Numbered from the stretch's first letter, positions 6,942-16,152 are shown. The stretch is DNA of 35,352 bases from RGIG5612 sp045599965 (GCA_045599965.1 JAZRXA010000038.1:1-35352); one strand, 5' to 3'. Notes: a model not told the origin generated them from the sequence alone. Made by a program: numbers and translations.

Positions 6942-7610
6942 TTAGTCTATTTGCCAGTCGATTGGGGTTAGACCATTCTTGGCTAAGAATTCATTACATT
7001 TTGAAAAATGCTTGCATCCGAAGAATCCGCGATATGCTGAAAGCGGTGATGGATGCGGTGCTTCTAAAATTAGATGCTTAGGGTTGTTAAGCATCTTCTT
7101 TTTTTCCTGAGCTGGTTTGCCCCAAAGCATGAAAACGATTGGGCGGTCTTGCTCATTTAATATTTTTATGGCTGCATCAGTAAACTCTTCCCAGCCAATA
7201 CCTCTATGAGAGTTCGCTTCATGTGCCCTTACAGTTAAAACTGTATTTAGAAGAAGTACACCTTCTTTTGCCCACTTCTTTAGATATCCATGTTCCGGTA
7301 TCTTTAATCCTAAATCATCATTAAGTTCTTTATAGATGTTTACTAAAGAAGGAGGAATTTCGATTCCTTTCCTTACAGAAAAACAAAGTCCATGTGCTTG
7401 GCCAACTCCATGATATGGGTCTTGCCCAATAATTACGACCTTAACTTTAGAAAGTGGTGTTAAATTAAAAGCACTAAAGAGTTCATCCATAGGTGGAAAG
7501 CACATATGGTTTTTATATTCATCGCTAACTTTATTATAAAGTTTAGCATAATAGTCTTTCTTAAATTCTGGGTTCAAGGCTTCAAGCCAATCTTTATTAA
7601 GTTCAGCCAT
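6942..7610 (-). CDS. ung: Uracil-DNA glycosylase
   Basis: Removes uracil from DNA to start base excision repair. The 222-residue family 1 enzyme carries the water-activating motif GQDPYHG with catalytic Asp64, the uracil-contact region GLCFSV, and the DNA-intercalation loop HPSPLSAYRG with His186. Length and motifs are standard. Its ATG overlaps the stop codon of the histidine kinase gene (TAATG), so translation is probably coupled and ung is the last gene of a response regulator, kinase, ung operon. The link between a two-component system and ung probably reflects shared transcription rather than shared function. Confidence 0.97.
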   Translation of the reverse strand: MAELNKDWLEALNPEFKKDYYAKLYNKVSDEYKNHMCFPPMDELFSAFNLTPLSKVKVVIIGQDPYHGVGQAHGLCFSVRKGIEIPPSLVNIYKELNDDLGLKIPEHGYLKKWAKEGVLLLNTVLTVRAHEANSHRGIGWEEFTDAAIKILNEQDRPIVFMLWGKPAQEKKKMLNNPKHLILEAPHPSPLSAYRGFFGCKHFSKCNEFLAKNGLTPIDWQID

Positions 7611-9292
7611 TATTTATCCTTTTTATCTTTAGGTTCTCTATTGGAAATCTTTTTCCAAATAGGAAGCTCACTAAGTTTAAGTCTTGAAATTGTCTCTGGC
7701 TTTTCTGGTTTAACGCCTTCTTGGCCAGCTTCCTCAAATGAAATTCGTGTTGTTGACGTAATATCTTCATCAGTGCTAATTGTCGCAGCCGATTCTAATT
7801 CAACCCAGAAAGCTACGCCATCAATCATATTATAAACACCACATTTTTTATTTAGTGAATCGCAAATAGCCTTAACAATAGAAAGGCCTAGACCGCTTCC
7901 ACCATATTCTCTAGTACGAGCTTTATCAACTTTATAAAACTTGCCCCAAAGCTTAGGAATTTCATCTTCTGGAATATTTTCGCCTGAGTTATAAACCGTT
8001 ACTCGAACATTATCTTTAAGTTTTTCAACATTAATTCTTATCGTCTTATTCTCATCTAAATGGTTAAGTGCATTATTAAAATAGTTTACTAAAACTTCTT
8101 CAAATAAAAACTCATCAGACCAAACATACGCTACATCTTTATTATTAAAGTAAATATTTACACCTTTTTCCTCGATAATAACAGACATCGTATTTAAAAA
8201 ACCATTAATTACTTCTACGACATTAAATCTTTCAAGCGAAACGGCGCTTCTACCTTCTTCTAACTGGTTCAATGCAGAAAGGCGTTTTACAATTAAATTC
8301 ATCTTTTCTGCTTCATCTATAATAACGTCGCAATAATATTCTCTATCTTCTGGGTCATCTGATATACCCTCTTTAAGGCCTTCTGCGTAACTAGAAATTA
8401 AAGCAATCGGTGTCTTAAGTTCATGATTAACATCAGACATATATTTCTTTCTTGCTTCTTCTAATTCAGTCTTAGTCTTTAACTCATTTTCAAGATTTAA
8501 GTTTGCACTCTTAAGATCTGCAATTGTCTTTTCTAGTTTGTATCCAATAGCATTAATATTTTCTCCTAAGATTCCAATCTCATCTTGTCTAAAATGCTTA
8601 TATTCATATTTCGATTCAAAATCGCCTTCACTAACTCGGCTAGAAAGGTCTGCAAGTTTTCTAATTGGCTCTGAATAATAATTTATAAGGAAAAAGATAA
8701 CTATTGCCGCAATAACAATTAATGTAAGCGCAATTATCATAAAGAATTCTAGCGATATATTAATATTATTTTGAATATTTGCATACGAAGTTCTAGCAAC
8801 AAAGCTGTTGCCATTTTCTAAAAAGCCCCAAAGTTCAAGATAAGAAGGCTCTCCATTTATTCCATTAGTAGTTTGAATTGTATATCCTGGACCAGTCTTA
8901 ATTACATCACTTTCTGCGTTTCCAGAAAGAATAATGTCATTAAGACGATTATTAAGCAAAGCGTTTGAACCATAAGAAAATACAACAACGCTTGCAGGAT
9001 TTTGAATTGTTAGTGAGATAGCGTTTTCTTCACAAAAATATATTAGTTCATTTATAGAATTTAATCTGTGTTCATCATTAGGAATTTGGTCAATACTTTT
9101 AAAAATATATTCTTCATTAGAGAACGTTTCTGCCATCAAATCATGAAGCTCAACCATCTTCTTTTGCTCATGATTTACAAAATATCTAGAAGCAAATATA
9201 CGGCAAAAGACATAACCAAAAACCACAGCTAAAATAAGCGCGCTTATAATCAGTCCTATGGTTTTGTTTCTTAATGATGTTGGTTTTTTCAT
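7610..9292 (-). CDS. Membrane sensor histidine kinase
   Basis: A 560-residue kinase. Transmembrane helices lie at about 11-33 and 183-205 and enclose an extracellular sensor domain of roughly 150 residues with no recognised ligand motif. A HAMP linker (about 206-260) and coiled coil follow. The phosphoacceptor is His290 in NHELKTP. The ATPase domain shows the N box YFNNALNH (about 405) and the G box GGSGLGLSIVK (about 475). A polar C-terminal tail of about 50 residues follows the catalytic core. It overlaps the response regulator gene by four bases, as in a cognate pair. The stimulus cannot be inferred from the sequence. Confidence 0.93.
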   Translation of the reverse strand: MKKPTSLRNKTIGLIISALILAVVFGYVFCRIFASRYFVNHEQKKMVELHDLMAETFSNEEYIFKSIDQIPNDEHRLNSINELIYFCEENAISLTIQNPASVVVFSYGSNALLNNRLNDIILSGNAESDVIKTGPGYTIQTTNGINGEPSYLELWGFLENGNSFVARTSYANIQNNINISLEFFMIIALTLIVIAAIVIFFLINYYSEPIRKLADLSSRVSEGDFESKYEYKHFRQDEIGILGENINAIGYKLEKTIADLKSANLNLENELKTKTELEEARKKYMSDVNHELKTPIALISSYAEGLKEGISDDPEDREYYCDVIIDEAEKMNLIVKRLSALNQLEEGRSAVSLERFNVVEVINGFLNTMSVIIEEKGVNIYFNNKDVAYVWSDEFLFEEVLVNYFNNALNHLDENKTIRINVEKLKDNVRVTVYNSGENIPEDEIPKLWGKFYKVDKARTREYGGSGLGLSIVKAICDSLNKKCGVYNMIDGVAFWVELESAATISTDEDITSTTRISFEEAGQEGVKPEKPETISRLKLSELPIWKKISNREPKDKKDK

Positions 9293-9963
9293 ACCTCGAA
9301 TTTATATCCCATGCCCCAGATTGTTTTAATGTAATCTCCGCAATCTCCAAGTTTGCTTCTGATTTTCTTAACATGTGTATCAATCGTACGAGCATCGCCA
9401 AAATAATCATAGTTCCAAACACTATTTAAGATTTTCTCTCTTGATAGTGCAATTCCTTTATTTTCAGCAAAGTAGCAAAGAAGTTCAAATTCCTTAAAAC
9501 TAAGTTCTACTTCTTTTCCATCAACATGAACAACATGCGACGTCTTATTAATAACAATCTTTCCTACTTCAATAATGTCTTCTTCGTTAAGTTTATTAGC
9601 TCTTCTTAAAATTGCATCAATTCTAGCAACTAAAATCTTAGGGCTAAAAGGTTTAGTAATATATTCATCAATTCCAAGATTGTATCCTAAAAGTTCATCT
9701 GTCTCGTCATCTTTAGCTGTTAGCATAATAATAGGAACCTTAGAAATCTTTCTAATTTCTTTACATGTTTCCCAGCCATCCATCTTAGGCATCATAACAT
9801 CTAAAATAACAAGATCAATTTTCTTGTCAGCATAAATAATATCCATAGCTTCTTCGCCATTTCCAGCTTCTAAAACTACGTAATCTTTTTTAACAAGGAA
9901 ATCTTTAACAATCTTTCTTAATTTTGCTTCATCATCAACTATTAAAATTTTTAACTCGTTCAT
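9289..9963 (-). CDS. OmpR/PhoB-family response regulator
   Basis: A 224-residue two-domain regulator. The receiver has the acidic pair DD at 10-11, phosphoacceptor Asp55 in VILDVMMP, Thr82 and Lys104 in TKPFSP. The C-terminal winged helix ends with RTIDTHVKKIRSKLG and the wing GMGYKFEV. First gene of an operon with its kinase and ung. Unlike most leading genes here it has a strong Shine-Dalgarno sequence (AAAGGAGG, about six bases before ATG) and a leader. A -10-like TATAAC lies about 50 bases upstream, without a convincing -35. Confidence 0.95.
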   Translation of the reverse strand: MNELKILIVDDEAKLRKIVKDFLVKKDYVVLEAGNGEEAMDIIYADKKIDLVILDVMMPKMDGWETCKEIRKISKVPIIMLTAKDDETDELLGYNLGIDEYITKPFSPKILVARIDAILRRANKLNEEDIIEVGKIVINKTSHVVHVDGKEVELSFKEFELLCYFAENKGIALSREKILNSVWNYDYFGDARTIDTHVKKIRSKLGDCGDYIKTIWGMGYKFEV

Positions 9964-10039
9964 AGCGCCTCCTTTAGACTAAACGATAAAATCTATAGTT
10001 ATAATATCACTTAAATTTGTGAATTATCTATGAATAACA

Positions 10040-10609
10040 TTAAAAGAAAAGGTGTTCAATAATTATCTTAATTCCTATTAAAATCAAGATTATTCCACCA
10101 ATAACTTGCGCTTTTGTTTTGAATTTTGCGCCAAATTTATTTCCAATTAATACTCCAATGAATGAAAGAATAAGTGTAGTAATTCCTATTATGATTATTG
10201 ATGTGAAAATATTAATATCGTCTAGACATGCAAAAGATACTCCAACAGCTAAAGCGTCGATGCTAGTAGCGATTGCAAGAATTAGCAATTCACCAATTTT
10301 TAATTTGAATTCGCTATCCTCTTCAGGATTTTTCTTTTCTTTAATTGCATCAATTATCATCTTGATTCCAATTATTTCTAAAAGGCCAAAAGCAATCCAA
10401 TGATCAAAAGCAGAAATATACTTTTCAAAATTAATGCAAACAAAATAACCTATTAAAGGCATCCCTGCTTGGAAGATACCAAAAAAGCCGGCGATAATAA
10501 TACCCGCCTTTATATCAATCTTCTTCATAGAAAGACCTTTGCAAAGTGCAACTGCAAAGGCATCCATAGAAAGTCCTATACCAATAAGCAAAATTTCAAT
10601 AAAACTCAT
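10040..10609 (-). CDS. mntP: Manganese efflux pump MntP
   Basis: A small membrane exporter of Mn2+, 189 residues from the ATG at 10609, with six predicted helices. The family signature GLSMDAFAVALCKGL is near the N-terminus, and its internal duplicate SIDALAVGVSF in the second half supplies the paired Asp residues of the transport path. The frame can be extended two codons to a TTG, but the ATG is six bases after a TATAAT box with a good -35, so ATG is preferred. No yybP-ykoY-type manganese riboswitch is visible. It is divergent from rqcH, with a shared 53-bp promoter region. Confidence 0.93.
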   Translation of the reverse strand: MSFIEILLIGIGLSMDAFAVALCKGLSMKKIDIKAGIIIAGFFGIFQAGMPLIGYFVCINFEKYISAFDHWIAFGLLEIIGIKMIIDAIKEKKNPEEDSEFKLKIGELLILAIATSIDALAVGVSFACLDDINIFTSIIIIGITTLILSFIGVLIGNKFGAKFKTKAQVIGGIILILIGIKIIIEHLFF

Positions 10610-10615
10610 AGGCAA

Positions 10616-10644
10616 ATTATATAATATTTGACCTTAATAAACAA
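10616..10644 (-). promoter_or_regulatory. Promoter of mntP, leaderless geometry
   Basis: On the minus strand, TTGTTT at 10639-10644, 17 bp, then TATAAT at 10616-10621. The mntP ATG follows after six bases with no Shine-Dalgarno sequence. It interlocks with the rqcH promoter on the other strand. Confidence 0.7.
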
Positions 10645-10656
10645 TTAACTTATATT
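10628..10656 (+). promoter_or_regulatory. Promoter of rqcH, leaderless geometry
   Basis: TTGACC at 10628-10633, 17 bp, then TATATT at 10651-10656. The ATG is at 10663, six bases on, with no Shine-Dalgarno sequence. Its -35 and spacer overlap the mntP promoter, so polymerase binding at one probably excludes the other. Confidence 0.7.
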
Positions 10657-10662
10657 AGATAT

Positions 10663-12402
10663 ATGGCTTTTGATGGAAGCTGCGTAGCGGCTCTTTGTGC
10701 AGAATTTAATAAAGAGATTTTAGATGGAAGAATAATAAAAATTGCTCAGCCAGAAAAGGATGAGCTCTTACTAACTATTAAAAAAGAAGGCGACCAAAAG
10801 CGCCTTTTAATTAGTGCAAATCCTTCTTTACCTATGTGCTATCTTACTGATGTAAATAAAACAGCGCCTCTTAATGCACCTAGCTTTTGCATGCTTCTTA
10901 GAAAGCACATTCAAAATGGCAAAATAATAAAAATTTCGCAACCTTCCCTAGAGCGAATAATTGATATTGAAATTGAGCACTACAATGAGATGGGAGATCT
11001 CTGCCACAAAATTCTAACAATTGAGCTTATGGGAAAGCACTCAAATATCATTTTTAGAGATGGCGAAAAAATCCTAGATTCTATTAAGCATGTTAATGCT
11101 TTAGTAAGTTCTATAAGAGAAGTTTTACCTGGAAGAACTTACTTTATTCCTTTTGAAGATGAAAAACTTAATCCTTTAAGTTTCGATACATGTTCCGAAG
11201 AAATTGAATTTGAAAATATTGCTCTTTCAAAATTTTTCAGCGCGAAATTTACTGGAATAAGCACTATTTTAGCTCAGGAAATTTGTGCAAAGGCAGATAT
11301 AGATTCTGATAGAAGTGCTTCAACTTTAGATAAAGAAGAAACAAAAAGATTAATGTCTACATTTAACGAATATATGCAAATTATTAAGTCAAACTTATTC
11401 GAACCTAATATTGTATATGATGGTGATGAGCCTATTTTCTTTGCTCCGTTCATCTTTAGCATTTATTCAAATCTAAAGACCGTAAAATATGAAAGCATTT
11501 CTGCCCTTTTGTTTGACTATTATTCAAAGCGTCAAAGTTTTACTTCTTTAAGGCAAAAAACTTCTGACCTTAGAGGAATTTTGCAAACTCTTCTAGCAAA
11601 AGATTATAAAAAGTACGATTTGCAACTTAAACAAATCGAAGATACAAAAAAGAAAGATAAATACCAACTTTATGGCGAGCTTATTACTGCTTACGGCTAC
11701 AACGTTCCTGAAGGTTCAAAATCTATGAACGCTGTTAATTACCATACAAACGAAGAAATAACTATTCCACTAGATCCTACTATTTCTCCAATCGACAATG
11801 GTAAAAAATATTTTGAGAAATACTCAAAGTTAAAAAGAACCTTTGATTCTTTATCAGAAATAATTAAGGATACAAAAGATGAGATTGACCATCTTGAATC
11901 AATTCAAGCTAGTTTAGATACCGCGCAAAACGAAGCTGATATTTCTGACATAAAAAAGGAAATGGTTGAAAGTGGTTACATTAAACAAAAAGGAATGTTA
12001 GGGAAAAATTCTCCTAAAAAAGCTATCAAGTCTTCCCCAATGCATTTCGTAAGTAGCGATGGCCTTGATATTTATGTTGGAAAGAATAATTATCAAAACG
12101 AATATGTCTCTTTTAAGCTTGCTGGCAATGATGATTGGTGGTTTCATGCAAAGAAAATCCCAGGAAGCCATGTTATCTTAAAAACAAATGGCCAAAAGCC
12201 TTCTGATAAAGCTGTTGAAGAAGCTGCTAGCTTAGCTGCACATTTTTCAAAAGCAGGAAATTCAGCGCAAGTTGAAATTGATTACGTACAAAAAAAGTAT
12301 CTTAAAAAACCTGCCGGAGGCAAGCTTGGACTTGTAATTTATCATACAAATTATTCTCTTTTAGCTAATACAAATATCGACTCGATAAAGAATATTGATT
12401 AA
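10663..12402 (+). CDS. rqcH: NFACT protein RqcH (Rqc2 homologue, FbpA family)
   Basis: In bacteria this protein binds stalled 50S subunits and recruits tRNA-Ala to add C-terminal alanine tails that mark nascent chains for degradation. The 579-residue protein starts with MAFDGSCVAALC of the NFACT-N domain, has a helix-hairpin-helix region, a long coiled coil (about 315-445) and the C-terminal NFACT-R domain with DDWWFHAKKIPGSHV. Residues 97-98 are Glu-Arg where the Bacillus protein has the functionally important Asp-Arg pair. Length is typical. It converges on plsC; the two stop codons overlap. Confidence 0.93.
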   Translation: MAFDGSCVAALCAEFNKEILDGRIIKIAQPEKDELLLTIKKEGDQKRLLISANPSLPMCYLTDVNKTAPLNAPSFCMLLRKHIQNGKIIKISQPSLERIIDIEIEHYNEMGDLCHKILTIELMGKHSNIIFRDGEKILDSIKHVNALVSSIREVLPGRTYFIPFEDEKLNPLSFDTCSEEIEFENIALSKFFSAKFTGISTILAQEICAKADIDSDRSASTLDKEETKRLMSTFNEYMQIIKSNLFEPNIVYDGDEPIFFAPFIFSIYSNLKTVKYESISALLFDYYSKRQSFTSLRQKTSDLRGILQTLLAKDYKKYDLQLKQIEDTKKKDKYQLYGELITAYGYNVPEGSKSMNAVNYHTNEEITIPLDPTISPIDNGKKYFEKYSKLKRTFDSLSEIIKDTKDEIDHLESIQASLDTAQNEADISDIKKEMVESGYIKQKGMLGKNSPKKAIKSSPMHFVSSDGLDIYVGKNNYQNEYVSFKLAGNDDWWFHAKKIPGSHVILKTNGQKPSDKAVEEAASLAAHFSKAGNSAQVEIDYVQKKYLKKPAGGKLGLVIYHTNYSLLANTNIDSIKNID

Positions 12403-13088
12403 CCTTCTAGATTTTTTAGCATTACTTCTCTAACAATCTCTCCGATTTCGTTAGTCTTTAATTCTTTAACCTTGTTTGCCTCTATTACATCCAATACATC
12501 AAACTGCATTAGAGTTTTCTTAAACGGAAAGTTTTTCATAAGTTGTTCTGAATTTTTAACTGTTGCAATAACGATCGGAACGTTTGCCATTTGCGCTATC
12601 TTAAATAATCCATTATGGAACTCTAACAAAGGCTCACTAGTTTTATTTCTAGTTCCTTCAGGATATACGCAAACAGAAAACTTATCTTGTTTAATATAAT
12701 CAGCTGCTTCCATTAAAGTACGCATAGAACTTCTAGGATTTTCTCTATCTATTGGAAGGAAGCAACATCTATGTAAAATTTTTCCGAAAACTAAATATTT
12801 GAAATTTTCTGGTTTAGAAATATAAGTTAGATTTGCTTTTGGATTATTAAGTTTATTAAGAATATCCCATGTAATAATCGGATCAAAATTTGCTTTATGA
12901 TTTTCAACAAGCAAGAATCTTGAATCTGTTGGGATTTTTTCTAAGCCTGAAATTTTATATTTAATTCCAGCAACAAATAAAACTATTTTAGTACATGCAT
13001 AAAGCAAGAATCTAAAATACTTACTATCTTCTGTATATTTTTTCTTTTTACTTATAAAGAAACTAGAAATAATTGAAAGAATAAACAT
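12399..13088 (-). CDS. plsC: 1-acyl-sn-glycerol-3-phosphate acyltransferase (PlsC family)
   Basis: Adds the second acyl chain in phosphatidic acid synthesis at the membrane. The 229-residue protein has an N-terminal hydrophobic anchor and the catalytic NHxxxxD motif (His64, Asp69 in ENHKANFDP). The substrate-binding motif EGTR is at 144-147. A Shine-Dalgarno sequence (GAGGG) precedes the ATG. It lies 14 bases after the diacylglycerol-kinase-like gene, a sensible pairing since both handle phosphatidic acid. It is last in the argR-recN-dgk-plsC run, and its stop overlaps the convergent rqcH stop. Confidence 0.92.
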   Translation of the reverse strand: MFILSIISSFFISKKKKYTEDSKYFRFLLYACTKIVLFVAGIKYKISGLEKIPTDSRFLLVENHKANFDPIITWDILNKLNNPKANLTYISKPENFKYLVFGKILHRCCFLPIDRENPRSSMRTLMEAADYIKQDKFSVCVYPEGTRNKTSEPLLEFHNGLFKIAQMANVPIVIATVKNSEQLMKNFPFKKTLMQFDVLDVIEANKVKELKTNEIGEIVREVMLKNLEG

Positions 13089-13102
13089 ACTTTTACCCTC
13101 AA

Positions 13103-13960
13103 TTAGAATTTACGCGCTGTATATTTTAATACGTCATATATTGGTTCGCCGTCAATATTAAGAGTCATCGGTTTATCAAACTCAACTGTTATTTCATGTC
13201 CCGTAAGGAATTTAGCCGTTGGATTATTGACATGATGTCCTCCGAAAATTGAAATAAATCCGGTTGTGATTTGCAATCTATTTGAATTATGGCAAGCCAT
13301 ATAAGTAAGTGTGCGGTCTTTATTTAATCTATCTTGCATTGGAGTAACTTTCATTCCTCCGCCAAAATATTTGCCATTCATAGTTGGAGACATCCAAACT
13401 CTTTCAAGGTGAATTGGCTCATTATTATCAACTGTAACCGTTGCATTACGTGGACTAAACTGACCTAAAAGACCTCTAAGAGCAATAATTGTATAGTTTG
13501 ATTTTATCTTAGGATTTTTCTTTTTTTCTTCTTCGGCAACACCGCAAACCCAGCCGTCAATTCCAAACGCAACATTATTTAGGAAGTAATAAGTTTTTCC
13601 CTTTACATCAACAGTAGGTAAATCTTTAAGGCAGTCGTTAATCTTTAGTGGTGGACATGGTGTCTTAAATCCACGATCTAAAAGAAAGTCATTTCCTGTA
13701 CCAATTCCGAAGAAATATATATCATTCTCAGGGAATTTGTCTTCACAATCATTAATAATACGATTAAGTGTTCCATCCCCGCCACAAATATAAAGTTTAT
13801 CGTCGTCATCTAATGAAGCGAAGAAATCGCTATAACTTTCTATCTTTGTCATATCGACAAGTTCTATTTCTTCACTAACATATTTTTTAATTTTTTTAAC
13901 TTCTCTTTCTCCATTTCCGTTTGCAGATAATGGATTAAACAACACTAAATTTTTGCCCAT
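13103..13960 (-). CDS. Diacylglycerol kinase-like lipid kinase
   Basis: A 285-residue member of the DAGK catalytic family (DgkB/YegS type), which phosphorylates diacylglycerol or a related lipid from the cytoplasmic face. The N-terminus has the FNPLSANG nucleotide-site motif and GGDGTLN at 60-66. The second domain carries the FGIDGWV and NVAFG pieces typical of the family. Slightly shorter than Bacillus DgkB. Shine-Dalgarno AAAGGA precedes the ATG. The gene sits between recN and plsC. DgkB activity would recycle diacylglycerol into phospholipid, but the true substrate cannot be read from sequence. Confidence 0.85.
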   Translation of the reverse strand: MGKNLVLFNPLSANGNGEREVKKIKKYVSEEIELVDMTKIESYSDFFASLDDDDKLYICGGDGTLNRIINDCEDKFPENDIYFFGIGTGNDFLLDRGFKTPCPPLKINDCLKDLPTVDVKGKTYYFLNNVAFGIDGWVCGVAEEEKKKNPKIKSNYTIIALRGLLGQFSPRNATVTVDNNEPIHLERVWMSPTMNGKYFGGGMKVTPMQDRLNKDRTLTYMACHNSNRLQITTGFISIFGGHHVNNPTAKFLTGHEITVEFDKPMTLNIDGEPIYDVLKYTARKF

Positions 13961-13971
13961 AATTTTTCCTT

Positions 13972-15648
13972 TTACTTTTTATTTTTCTTTGATGTGTTTT
14001 TAAGTTCAACTGCATTTTCTAATGCGGCATTAGTCACCTTATCACCACCTAAAAGTTTTGCAATAGCTACATTACTTTCTTCATCGCTTAATAGTTTAAT
14101 GCCAGAAATTGTATTTCCATTTTGCACTGATTTTTGAATTTCATAATGATAATCAGCCATAGATGCAATTTGTGGAAGATGCGTTATACATATAATTTGA
14201 TGAGTCTTGCTTAAAAAGTCTAACTTCTCTGCAACTTTATAAGCAGTATTTCCGCTAATTCCTGTATCTATTTCATCAAAAATAAGTGTTTCTATATTGT
14301 CAGCTTTTGCAACTGAAGATTTAATTGAAAGCATAATTCTTGAAAGCTCACCTCCAGATGCAACCTTAGACAAAGGTTTAATAGGTTCACCTGGGTTTGT
14401 TGAAATAAGAAACTCGATATTATCAAATCCAGATGCACTTATTTTATTTGCTTTTTCAAAGTTAATTTTGAATTCGCAATTAAGGAAATTTAAATCCTTC
14501 AAGTTATCTATTATCATTGGTTCTAACTTAGAAGCTGCACTTTTTCTTTCATCAGAAAGCTTCTTTGCTTTCTCGTTTACTTCGCTAGCTAAAGCCTTTT
14601 GTTTTTTAACTAATTCTTCTTTTCTTTGCGAATAATTCTCAAAACCTTCTAGTTTTTCTTTTATATTATCAGCATAAACATTGATATCGTTAATACTTTT
14701 TCCGTATCTATCTTTTAGGTGATTTATTTGATTAAGTCTATCCCTAACTTCACTAAATCTTTCAGCGCTAAAGGAATTATTATCAATATAATGATTCAAA
14801 TCATGACCCACATCTTTTATTACTGAATCCAAATCTAAAATTTGTTTTCTTAAATCTTCTAGACTTTCATCAAATTTAACTGCATCACTAATTTCTTTAA
14901 GTGCGATATTTATTTTAGTAATCGCTCCAGCAGTTTCGTCATTAATATTTATATTTGCTTTATTAGTATTATCATGTATCTTTTCGGCATTAGATAGTTT
15001 CTTAAATTCAGTTTCTAACTCTATATCTTCGTTCTCTTTAAGAGCTGCCTCTTCAATTTCTTTAAGTTCATGTTGTAAAAGATCTTTTTCTTTCGCAAGT
15101 TCATTTTCATCCATGCTAAAAGAATCTAGTTCTTTTTTTAGCGCTTTATATTCATCATATTTTTCTTTTAATTCATCTTTTGCCTTTTTTAGAGATGCTC
15201 CACCAAAATCATCAACGATATTAATATGATTTTTTGAATCTAATAAGCTTTGGTGATCATGCTGTCCATGCACATCTATTAATAAACTTGTAATCTTCTT
15301 AAGGTTTGCAAGTGTTACTGTTTCACCATTAATTTTGCTAATGCTAGAATCAGAAGAAATCTTTCGTTTAATTATTACATTATTTCCATCACGTTCGACT
15401 CCAATGGCTTCTAACGCGTCAAAAACTTCTTTGTTTTGCGTAATAAATGTAAGCTCAACAAGTCCTTCCTTTTCGCCATTACGAATTAACCCCTTGTTTG
15501 CTTTATCTCCAAGTCCAATATTAACAGAACTAATGATTATTGATTTTCCCGCACCGGTTTCACCAGTTAAAATATTTAAGGAATTTTCAAAATCAATGTC
15601 CGTTTCGGCAATTAATGCTAAATTTTTAATGTGAACATTTTTTAACAT
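13972..15648 (-). CDS. recN: DNA repair protein RecN
   Basis: An SMC-like ATPase that acts early at DNA double-strand breaks. The 558-residue protein has the Walker A sequence GETGAGKS at 29-36, a long central coiled coil (about 150-370) and the ABC signature ASGGELSRIML near 455. A Walker B of the form LIFDEIDTGISG follows, then the ITHLPQIA switch. Its ATG follows the argR stop with no gap, so the pair is translationally coupled. ArgR-RecN adjacency is common in Firmicutes. Confidence 0.97.
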   Translation of the reverse strand: MLKNVHIKNLALIAETDIDFENSLNILTGETGAGKSIIISSVNIGLGDKANKGLIRNGEKEGLVELTFITQNKEVFDALEAIGVERDGNNVIIKRKISSDSSISKINGETVTLANLKKITSLLIDVHGQHDHQSLLDSKNHINIVDDFGGASLKKAKDELKEKYDEYKALKKELDSFSMDENELAKEKDLLQHELKEIEEAALKENEDIELETEFKKLSNAEKIHDNTNKANININDETAGAITKINIALKEISDAVKFDESLEDLRKQILDLDSVIKDVGHDLNHYIDNNSFSAERFSEVRDRLNQINHLKDRYGKSINDINVYADNIKEKLEGFENYSQRKEELVKKQKALASEVNEKAKKLSDERKSAASKLEPMIIDNLKDLNFLNCEFKINFEKANKISASGFDNIEFLISTNPGEPIKPLSKVASGGELSRIMLSIKSSVAKADNIETLIFDEIDTGISGNTAYKVAEKLDFLSKTHQIICITHLPQIASMADYHYEIQKSVQNGNTISGIKLLSDEESNVAIAKLLGGDKVTNAALENAVELKNTSKKNKK

Positions 15649-16095
15649 CTACTTCTTAATAAGTGTTTTTATTTTTCCTACAACGCTCGCAGCATCCACA
15701 TCACTCTTTGTAGCGCACATAATTGTGTCATCGCCAGCAATGCTTCCAACAATTTCCCTAAATTGAAGATTATCTAGTGCTGCCGCAACAGCCATAGCCA
15801 TGCCAGCAACTGTACGCACAACTATCATATTTCCGGCTTGCTCAATACTAGCAAATCCATCGCTAAAAATACGTAAATACTTTTCTATATTTACTACTTT
15901 TGATTCTGGGTAAAAATATTTACTTCCTTTTTTTGTTGGGATTTTTTCGAGATGAAGTGCCTTAATATCCCTGGAAACTGTTGCCTGCGTAACATTATAG
16001 CCCTCTTTATTAAGAAGCTCTACGAGCTTTTCTTGGGTAGCTATTTCATGTTCAGCAATTAATTCAATTATTTTTTCTTGTCTATTAGTTTTCAT
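15649..16095 (-). CDS. argR: Arginine repressor ArgR/AhrC
   Basis: A hexameric regulator that binds ARG boxes when arginine is present. The 148-residue protein has an N-terminal winged helix with the recognition segment TQATVSRDIKALHLEK. The C-terminal oligomerisation and arginine-binding domain ends with GSIAGDDTI, whose Asp pair contacts arginine. The start is fixed by KTNRQEK at the N-terminus and by a TATAAT six bases upstream. A palindromic ATGCAT pair around the -35 region could be an autoregulatory box. No arginine biosynthesis gene is in the window, although carB makes carbamoyl phosphate for both arginine and pyrimidines. Confidence 0.95.
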   Translation of the reverse strand: MKTNRQEKIIELIAEHEIATQEKLVELLNKEGYNVTQATVSRDIKALHLEKIPTKKGSKYFYPESKVVNIEKYLRIFSDGFASIEQAGNMIVVRTVAGMAMAVAAALDNLQFREIVGSIAGDDTIMCATKSDVDAASVVGKIKTLIKK

Positions 16096-16101
16096 GTAAA
16101 T

Positions 16102-16110
16102 ATTATATCA
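16102..16110 (-). promoter_or_regulatory. Extended -10 promoter of argR, leaderless geometry
   Basis: The minus strand reads TGATATAAT with TATAAT at 16102-16107, and the ATG at 16095 follows after six bases. There is no Shine-Dalgarno sequence. The -35 position (16125-16130) reads TGCATA and is weak, which fits an extended -10 promoter. Confidence 0.6.
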
Positions 16111-16125
16111 TAAGCTTTGTATTTT

Positions 16126-16142
16126 ATGCATAAAAAATGCAT
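16126..16142. promoter_or_regulatory. Candidate ArgR operator upstream of argR
   Basis: ATGCAT, five A residues, ATGCAT: a palindrome resembling the ARG-box layout (TGNAT, A/T centre, ATNCA) but with one extra central base. It overlaps the -35 region of argR, where ArgR would block its own transcription. The match is inexact. Confidence 0.35.
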
Positions 16143-16152
16143 AAAAAATTGT

